This document shows positions 21,885-27,010 of a DNA stretch of 27,010 nt, one piece after another. Source of the DNA: an uncultured Verrucomicrobiales bacterium (GTDB taxonomy: Bacteria; Verrucomicrobiota; Verrucomicrobiia; Verrucomicrobiales; Akkermansiaceae); assembly GCA_937893015.1 (NCBI GenBank), contig CALBJX010000019.1:1-27010 (forward strand), written 5' to 3'. Every line of letters begins with the position of its first letter. Position 1 is the first letter of the stretch. A program made the position numbers and the translations under genes. Under the pieces are notes generated by a model. The model was given only the letters and a program-made list of their open reading frames with translations. It had not been told where the DNA came from and searched no databases.

Positions 21885-22280
21885 ATGACCGATGCGCTCC
21901 GCAATATTTCCAAAGCGTTTTCCAAGTATGTCTTGGTAGGCGGCGTGGCCTTCTGTCTGGATTACGCCGTGCTGTCCTTCACGCATCGGGTGTTGGGCTG
22001 GCCGTCCTTGGCGGCTGCGGCGGCAGGTTTCTGCTGCGGTGTGGTGTGCACCTATCTCTGCTGCAATTATTGGGTCTTCACGCACCGCAAGATGCGCGAG
22101 CATCAGGCTCGCGAGTTTGCGGTATTTACCATCATCGGGATGGTGGGGTTGCTGCTGACTCTGCTCCTCATCGGCTTTTTCGACGGAGTCGTCGGCCTAC
22201 CGACCGAGCTCAGCAAGCTGCCGACAACTGCCTTGGTGCTGCTGTGGAATTTTACCGCCCGCAAAATTGCCCTTTACTGA
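21885..22280 (+). CDS. GtrA-family polytopic membrane protein
   Basis: The 131-residue protein has four hydrophobic helices: about 13-30 (KYVLVGGVAFCLDYAVLSF), 37-58 (SLAAAAAGFCCGVVCTYLCC), 76-97 (FAVFTIIGMVGLLLTLLLIG) and 110-125. Between helices 2 and 3 is the family's NYWVFTHRK sequence. GtrA proteins are thought to flip or help use polyprenyl-linked sugars for surface-glycan decoration. It starts a two-gene unit with an FAD-dependent oxidoreductase 3 nt downstream. The pair may modify a lipid-linked sugar, but no glycosyltransferase gene is adjacent. Confidence 0.88.
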   Translation: MTDALRNISKAFSKYVLVGGVAFCLDYAVLSFTHRVLGWPSLAAAAAGFCCGVVCTYLCCNYWVFTHRKMREHQAREFAVFTIIGMVGLLLTLLLIGFFDGVVGLPTELSKLPTTALVLLWNFTARKIALY

Positions 22281-22283
22281 TCC

Positions 22284-23831
22284 ATGGAAAAGCCCGTTAT
22301 CATCATCGGCGGCGGTCCCGCAGGTCTTACGGCAGCGCTGGAGCTGGCGCGGCGAGGCTGCACGAATGTGCTGGTGCTGGAGCGGGATGCCCTGCTCGGC
22401 GGCATTGCGCGCACAGTGGCACACAAGGGCTACCGCATGGATATCGGCGGGCATCGTTTCTTCTCTAAAAGCGAAGCCGTCATGCGTTGGTGGTCGGAGC
22501 TGATGCCCCTGCAAGGAGCACCGGCCCGGGATGACATGGCCCTGCATCGTGAGCTGCCGCTCGCAGCGGGCGGCCCTGACCCCGAGCAGACCGACCGCGT
22601 GATGCTGGTGCGCCACCGCCTCTCCCGCATTCTCTTCCTTCGCAAGTTTTTCAGTTACCCGGTGGCTCTCAGCTGGCACACGCTGCGGCAACTGGGGCTC
22701 GGTCGCGTGCTGCACATCGGGCTGAGCTACGCCAAATCCCTCTTCTTCAAGCGAGAGGAAAAATCGTTGGAGGATTTCATCATCAACCGCTTCGGTAAAC
22801 AGCTATACGAAACCTTCTTCCGCGATTACACGGAGAAGGTATGGGGCGTACCCTGCTCTGCCATCGGTACGGACTGGGGCGCCCAGCGCATCAAGGGGCT
22901 GTCTGTGGCGAAGGTGCTGGCGCATGCCTGCCGCCGCTTGGCTTTTTGGCGCAAGCCGGATGCGCAAAAGGGCGAAACCTCGCTCATCGAGGAGTTTTGG
23001 TACCCGAAGTTCGGCCCCGGCCAGCTCTGGGAGTTGGTGGCCGAGGAGGCGCAGAAGCTCGGCGCACGTGTGCGGCTGAACGCGGATGTCATCGGGCTGA
23101 GCATGAGCAGCGGACGCATTACAGCCGTGCAGGTGCGCGATGCACACACGGGGGAGACGGAGACGATAGAAGCCGCCGCAGTGTTCTCCACTACGTCTCT
23201 GAAGGAGCTGATAACCGCCGCGGGAGAGGCCGTGCCCGCCGAGGTGGCGGATGTGGCTAACCGCCTTGTCTATCGAGATTTTATGACGGTGGGTGTGCTG
23301 GCCGACAAACTCTGCCTGCGCAGCGAGCACATGAACACCACCATGGGCGAGCACGGCATCGTGCCCGACGATTGGATTTATGTGCAGGAAAGCGACGTGA
23401 AGGTCGGCCGTCTGCAACTCTTCAACAACTGGAGCCCCTATCTGGTCGCAGACAAGAACAAGGTGTGGTTGGGCATGGAGTATTTCGTGAATGAAGGCGA
23501 CGCACTCTGGAGCATGCCTGATGCGGACTTTTGCCGCTTCGCCGTGGGGGAGCTTGCCTCTATCGGCGTTGTCGACACGGCGGACGTGCGCGACACCTGC
23601 CTCATTCGCGTAAAGAAAGCCTACCCTGCCTACTTCGGCTCCTACAAGGAGCTGCCCGTTCTCCGCGCATGGGCGGATGCCGTGCCGAATCTCTACCTCA
23701 TCGGCCGCAACGGCATGCACCGCTACAACAACATGGACCACTCCATGCTCTCCGCCATGGCCGCTGTGGACATCTACCTCTCCGGCAGCACGGACAAGAG
23801 TGCCATCTGGCAGGTGAATACAGAGGAGTGA
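22284..23831 (+). CDS. FAD-dependent oxidoreductase (COG1232/UDP-galactopyranose mutase-like)
   Basis: The 515-residue flavoprotein begins with a classic FAD-binding Rossmann motif, VIIIGGGPAGLTAALELARR (residues 5-24), followed by VLERDALLGG and GYRMDIGGHRFFSKSEAV. A central FINRFGKQLYETFFRDYTEKVWG segment is typical of the protoporphyrinogen oxidase/UDP-galactopyranose mutase-like group. The C-terminal FAD contact is LYLIGRNGMHRYNNMDHS. Members of this group in glycan gene clusters are often annotated only as NAD(P)/FAD-dependent oxidoreductases. With GtrA 3 nt upstream, a role in changing a sugar nucleotide or lipid-linked sugar is plausible. Residues 74-115 look like a variable insertion. 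It ends before a strong bidirectional terminator. Confidence 0.82.
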   Translation: MEKPVIIIGGGPAGLTAALELARRGCTNVLVLERDALLGGIARTVAHKGYRMDIGGHRFFSKSEAVMRWWSELMPLQGAPARDDMALHRELPLAAGGPDPEQTDRVMLVRHRLSRILFLRKFFSYPVALSWHTLRQLGLGRVLHIGLSYAKSLFFKREEKSLEDFIINRFGKQLYETFFRDYTEKVWGVPCSAIGTDWGAQRIKGLSVAKVLAHACRRLAFWRKPDAQKGETSLIEEFWYPKFGPGQLWELVAEEAQKLGARVRLNADVIGLSMSSGRITAVQVRDAHTGETETIEAAAVFSTTSLKELITAAGEAVPAEVADVANRLVYRDFMTVGVLADKLCLRSEHMNTTMGEHGIVPDDWIYVQESDVKVGRLQLFNNWSPYLVADKNKVWLGMEYFVNEGDALWSMPDADFCRFAVGELASIGVVDTADVRDTCLIRVKKAYPAYFGSYKELPVLRAWADAVPNLYLIGRNGMHRYNNMDHSMLSAMAAVDIYLSGSTDKSAIWQVNTEE

Positions 23832-23866
23832 GGTGCCAAAAAGGAATTTGTCTCTCCCGTCCGAAA

Positions 23867-23900
23867 AAAAGCCGCGCAGTTTCCTGCGCGGCTTTTCTTA
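23867..23900. terminator. Bidirectional terminator between convergent genes
   Basis: A 13-bp stem (23867-23879 with 23884-23896) with a 4-nt loop has an A-rich left flank and T-rich right flank. It separates the FAD oxidoreductase gene from the convergent EF-P gene. Confidence 0.85.
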
Positions 23901-23930
23901 TAGAAAAAGGTGTTTTTATCGAATGTGCAA

Positions 23931-24500
23931 TCAGTCGTTCACGCGGCCGAGGTAGGAGCCGTCTTCCGTCTTCACGGAAATGCGCTGACCGGCGTTGATG
24001 AACAGGGGCACCTGCACCACGAGACCCGTGGTCATGGTGGCACTCTTGTACACATTGTTGGCGGAGTTGCCCTTCACACCTTCGGGGGCTTCGGCAACTT
24101 CCATGGTGATGGCGGCGGGAAGCTCGATGGAGCAAGCAACCTCGTCCGTGAAGAGGAGAATGTAGCTGTTGCCCTCGATGAGGTAGAGCTTCACGGGATC
24201 CACGATATCCTCGTTCACGCAGACGTCTTCATAAGTCTCGGTGTTGAGGAAGTGGTAGCCCATGCCGTCCACGTAGGAGAATTCCATCTCTTCGCGGCTG
24301 AGCATCACGCCCTCGAGGAAGTCGTTGGAGGTGAGACGCAGGTTGTAGTCCTTGCCGGAAGCGATGCTGCGGATGGTCATCTGCACATAGGAAGCCATGC
24401 GGGGGGGAGTCTTGAGCTGGCTCTCACGGACGATGCAGACATCACCGTTGTAATTCACGGCGTGGCCTTTGCGAAGCTGGATAACGGGAACTTTTGCCAT
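23931..24500 (-). CDS. Elongation factor P family protein with Pro-Pro-Arg tip loop
   Basis: The 189-residue protein has the three-domain length of EF-P, which relieves ribosomes stalled at proline runs. Family marks are the N-terminal RKGHAVNYNG, FSYVDGMGYHFLNTETYE in domain II, and EAPEGVKGNSANN plus TTGLVVQVPLFINAGQ in domain III. The domain I tip loop is LKTPPRMAS, with Arg34 where E. coli EF-P has the beta-lysylated Lys34, and Pro33 where Gly is usual. The FSYVDG and GVKG phrases also resemble YeiP (EfpL). The gene could be either EF-P or an EfpL-like paralogue, so no symbol is given. The start at 24500 is supported by a promoter ending 10 nt upstream. A longer frame to 24539 would lie in the promoter. 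Confidence 0.88.
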   Translation of the reverse strand: MAKVPVIQLRKGHAVNYNGDVCIVRESQLKTPPRMASYVQMTIRSIASGKDYNLRLTSNDFLEGVMLSREEMEFSYVDGMGYHFLNTETYEDVCVNEDIVDPVKLYLIEGNSYILLFTDEVACSIELPAAITMEVAEAPEGVKGNSANNVYKSATMTTGLVVQVPLFINAGQRISVKTEDGSYLGRVND

Positions 24501-24510
24501 AACGCGGCGC

Positions 24511-24539
24511 AGGGTAACAGAGAAGGCCCTATTAGTCAA
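24511..24539 (-). promoter_or_regulatory. Promoter of the EF-P gene, leaderless type
   Basis: On the minus strand TTGACT (24534-24539), a 17-bp spacer and TACCCT (24511-24516) end 10 nt before the ATG at 24500. The layout matches the plus-strand leaderless promoters. Confidence 0.65.
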
Positions 24540-24573
24540 GCATTTTTCGGTATGCAGGCGCGATTTTATCAGG

Positions 24574-24608
24574 AAACAAAACGCGGTCTGAGGGAGGCCT
24601 CAGACCGC
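24574..24608 (-). terminator. Terminator of the autotransporter gene
   Basis: A perfect 11-bp stem (24583-24593 with 24598-24608) with a GAGG loop is followed on the minus strand by a T-rich run (complement of AAACAAAA). It lies 21 nt after the autotransporter stop. Confidence 0.82.
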
Positions 24609-24629
24609 GCGGAGGAATGTGGGAATTGT

Positions 24630-27010
24630 TCAGAAGCTCTTGCTCGCGCCGATGTTGAGGTTATGCGCGGTGGTGCGGGCCTCCGTCTCGAAACTGTAGG
24701 TAGCGTGGGCGTTCCAGCTTTCATTGATCTGCCACGTGCCGCCGATGGTGGCGCGGGCTCCGATGCGACCGGGGGTCGCCCCCTGCATGCGGTAACCGAC
24801 CACATCGGCCACCGGGTTGTGACGAACGACGTCCGCCATGATTGCGGCTTCCCCGAAGAGGGAGAAGTGCGTTCCCATGGCACGGGTGAAGCCGATACCT
24901 GCTTCCGTGCGCAGATTCTGCACACTGCCGGTGCGAACATCGGCGCAGTTGCCACTGTCGGTGGCATCATAGTTCACTGCGCCGAAACTGCGCAACACCA
25001 TGTCGTCGGAGAGGGCGTGGCTATACGTCAGGCGGGCGGAGAGTTCTGCACTGCGCTGCGAGAAGGTGAGCCGTTCGCCGCCGAGGGTCGTGCGCGTGTC
25101 CGTATCACCCCATGCCGCCGTCACGTCCGCCGTGAAGCCATGGCGGAGCGTCTGCTGAGCATAGAGGGCCACATGGGCTGTTTCCTGACGCAGGCGGGAG
25201 AGCCCCGTGGTGCCGATGCGGTTCTGCGTGCGGCCGACGGCAAGCCCCGCAGCCCCCGTTTCCCCGATGCGGTGCTCCACGCCGAAGGCAGCCCCCGTGA
25301 TGTTGTGGTCCGCGCCGTTGTGCTCGCCTTGGCTGCCGTGGCGGGCGATATGGCCGAGAGCCGTCACCCAGACGGAGCCGGCCCCCTTGTCAATCAGAGT
25401 GCTGCCGTCGCGGTGCCCGCTGATGCTGTCGGTGAAGGCGCGGGTGGCCTCGACAATGCCGTGGTCCGCCTGCACGAGCGCATCCGCCACAGGGGAAACG
25501 AGCGGCAACGGTGCGGGAGCCGTCGCCATCGGAGCGGGTGCAGCGGACGCTTCAACGAGTTCTACGATTTCCTGCGGGGTGTCGAGCTCTTCCGCTGCCG
25601 CACAGAGCGTGGGCGCTGCCGCCGCACGAGGAGCCGCCGCCACGGCGACAAGCTCCTCCGCCTCCGCGAGCGTTTCCGCCGCCGTGGTCAGCGTGGTGTT
25701 GCGGGCATCCGCCAGAGTGAGGACGATGCTGCTGCCCGTGTCGGTGAGATGCATCCCCTGCCCGACCTTGAAGAAATCATCCAAGGTGCCGCGCAGGGGG
25801 AGCTTGATGGTGCCGAAGCTGATGAGCGTGTGGTCACCCGCACTCCAGTTGCCGCTGAGCGTGAGCTGCGTGGCCGTACCGAGCGTCAGCAAACCGCTCA
25901 CGGAGAGCTTGGCCCCGCGCGACATCACCAGCTCGCCGCCGCCCAGCGTGAGGTTGCCGCTCACGGAGGAGCTGCGCATCACGCTCAGCGTGCTGTTTGC
26001 CGCGGTGGCCAAAGCCTTGCCGTTGAGGTTCACTGTGCCGCCGTGGAGAGCGTATTGCTGGTTACGAGCCAGCGTGATACCCTTCGTGTTGGTGAGAATG
26101 CCGCCGCTGTTCACGCGGATGGTCGAGGCGGACAGCGTAGCGTTGCTGACATCCACGTGAGCATTGACATTCACTGTACCCGCGCCGCTGATGGTGCCCT
26201 GCACCGCGCCTGTGCCGTTGAGGGTCACATGCTGTGCGGCATCAAGCAGCTTGATGGTCGTGCCCTTATCAAGCGAACCATTGACGGTAATGTTGCCGTG
26301 GTGTGCGGTGCCGTTGTTGACCGCGCCGGTGCCCGTCACCTGAATATCGTTCGTCACGGTGTCGCGGCCCAGCGTCAGAGTGCCGCCCTGAACCTCCAGT
26401 GCATCCGTATAGTTATGGAGGGCATTCACGGTAACATTGCCGGACAGAATCGTCAGGAGAGCATCGGAATGAATGATGCCCTTGCCCTTCAGCGCAACGC
26501 TCTGCGTGCCGCTGGTAACAGTACCGCCCAGCGCACAGGTAAGCTCCACCTGCGTTGTGGAGGAACCGAGCTCAATCGTGCCGCCCGTCAGCGTCGGCGT
26601 GCCCTGCAGGGTGCCGCCGTGCAGCTCGATGGTCGCACCCGCGGCCGCCGTCACATCGCCCTTCACCAGACCGCCCTGAATGTCGAGCACCTGTCCCTTG
26701 GCGAGAGACAGGCCCTTGGCTGCCAGCGGGCTCGTGCCGCCGCTCGGCAGCGTCAGCACGCCGTCTTTCACGATGATGCTGCCCGCGATACCCGCGGCGG
26801 AAGTCAGCGTCAGCGAGCCGCTTTCCAGCGTCGTCAGCCCCTTGTAGGTCTGCTTGGCGTCGTAGGTGACATCGCCGTTGATGGTGACACCCGCCGTGCC
26901 GCTCAGCACGCCGCTGATGGTGCCGCCCAGAAGGTCCGCATCCTGCGCCAGCGAAAGAGAGGAAGTTTTGAGCAGATTGCCGTTCACCGAAAGGTGGCCC
27001 GTGTACTTGC
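24630..27010 (-). CDS. Autotransporter (type V secretion), C-terminal part; 5' end beyond window
   Basis: The frame is open through the window edge, so the start is not seen and at least 793 residues are present. An apparent start at 26987 is an internal GTG valine codon. From the edge to about 25750 the protein is made of beta-strand repeats rich in Gly/Thr/Asn (GTISGAGTVNVNAHVDV and similar), like PATR-type passenger repeats. An Ala/Pro/Glu-rich linker follows (about 25480-25700). The last 260 or so residues, from GSVWVTALGHIARHGS, form an outer-membrane beta-barrel ending in ...GASKSF, with the C-terminal Phe used for barrel assembly. The barrel exports or anchors the passenger on the cell surface. 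The passenger's function cannot be judged without its N-terminal part. A terminator follows. Confidence 0.9.
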   Translation of the reverse strand, partial: KYTGHLSVNGNLLKTSSLSLAQDADLLGGTISGVLSGTAGVTINGDVTYDAKQTYKGLTTLESGSLTLTSAAGIAGSIIVKDGVLTLPSGGTSPLAAKGLSLAKGQVLDIQGGLVKGDVTAAAGATIELHGGTLQGTPTLTGGTIELGSSTTQVELTCALGGTVTSGTQSVALKGKGIIHSDALLTILSGNVTVNALHNYTDALEVQGGTLTLGRDTVTNDIQVTGTGAVNNGTAHHGNITVNGSLDKGTTIKLLDAAQHVTLNGTGAVQGTISGAGTVNVNAHVDVSNATLSASTIRVNSGGILTNTKGITLARNQQYALHGGTVNLNGKALATAANSTLSVMRSSSVSGNLTLGGGELVMSRGAKLSVSGLLTLGTATQLTLSGNWSAGDHTLISFGTIKLPLRGTLDDFFKVGQGMHLTDTGSSIVLTLADARNTTLTTAAETLAEAEELVAVAAAPRAAAAPTLCAAAEELDTPQEIVELVEASAAPAPMATAPAPLPLVSPVADALVQADHGIVEATRAFTDSISGHRDGSTLIDKGAGSVWVTALGHIARHGSQGEHNGADHNITGAAFGVEHRIGETGAAGLAVGRTQNRIGTTGLSRLRQETAHVALYAQQTLRHGFTADVTAAWGDTDTRTTLGGERLTFSQRSAELSARLTYSHALSDDMVLRSFGAVNYDATDSGNCADVRTGSVQNLRTEAGIGFTRAMGTHFSLFGEAAIMADVVRHNPVADVVGYRMQGATPGRIGARATIGGTWQINESWNAHATYSFETEARTTAHNLNIGASKSF

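Noticed and set aside
20088..22103. A 671-codon open frame on the minus strand opposite priA
   Set aside because: Antisense to PriA helicase and zinc motifs, with no signature of its own.
26985..26987. A GTG as the start of the autotransporter gene
   Set aside because: It lies inside a repeat unit, and the frame continues upstream to the window edge with the same repeat pattern.
1..27010. CRISPR array, insertion sequence, prophage or restriction/defence cluster
   Set aside because: No regularly spaced direct repeats, transposase, integrase, phage structural or defence motifs were seen. The YqjE-like 'holin' is a chromosomal envelope family.

Overview
The window looks like a chromosomal segment of a GC-rich Gram-negative bacterium, most likely Verrucomicrobiota and perhaps close to Akkermansia. 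This placement is inference. It rests on a secreted GH16 glycoside hydrolase ending in a PEP-CTERM sorting signal, an outer-membrane autotransporter with beta-strand repeats, a eukaryotic-type UDP-glucose pyrophosphorylase, a fusion of dephospho-CoA kinase with Rho, and the lack of Shine-Dalgarno sequences. No phage, insertion sequence, CRISPR array or rRNA was seen. Most genes are housekeeping or cell-envelope genes.

Layout. 1-430: a GC-rich stretch of nested hairpins, a bidirectional terminator and tRNA-Ala(CGC) on the minus strand. 545-955: an OsmC-family protein. 5256 down to 1049, minus strand: a probable operon of three small envelope proteins (DUF883/YqjD-like, YqjE-like and a basic hydrophobic protein), a nucleotidyltransferase/GHMP-kinase fusion, a second nucleotidyltransferase and UDP-glucose pyrophosphorylase. 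5441-7195: a type II secretion-like prepilin followed at once by class I DAHP synthase. 7257-7621: no recognisable gene. 9366 down to 7684: ribosomal protein S1. 9606-10823: a Lys-rich thioredoxin-like exported protein and a nitroreductase. 10952-12862: the CoaE-Rho fusion. 13022-16967: GH16/PEP-CTERM protein, a CD225 protein, a DUF2752 protein and a GYF_2-CD225 protein. 17048-19205: a CPA2 cation/proton antiporter and a small membrane protein. 19277-21824: KhpA and PriA. 21885-23831: a GtrA-like membrane protein and an FAD-dependent oxidoreductase. 24500 down to 23931: an EF-P family protein. 27010 down to 24630: the C-terminal part of an autotransporter that continues past the window.

Two points cut across genes. 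First, six genes on both strands carry a -35/-10 pair with 17-bp spacing whose -10 ends only 8-10 nt before the start codon, so their mRNAs should be essentially leaderless. Second, no protein gene here has a convincing Shine-Dalgarno sequence at normal distance. The genome therefore appears to rely largely on leaderless or SD-independent translation. The most notable single proteins are the CoaE-Rho fusion, the nucleotidyltransferase-GHMP kinase fusion, and an EF-P with a Pro-Pro-Arg tip loop in place of the usual Pro-Gly-Lys.
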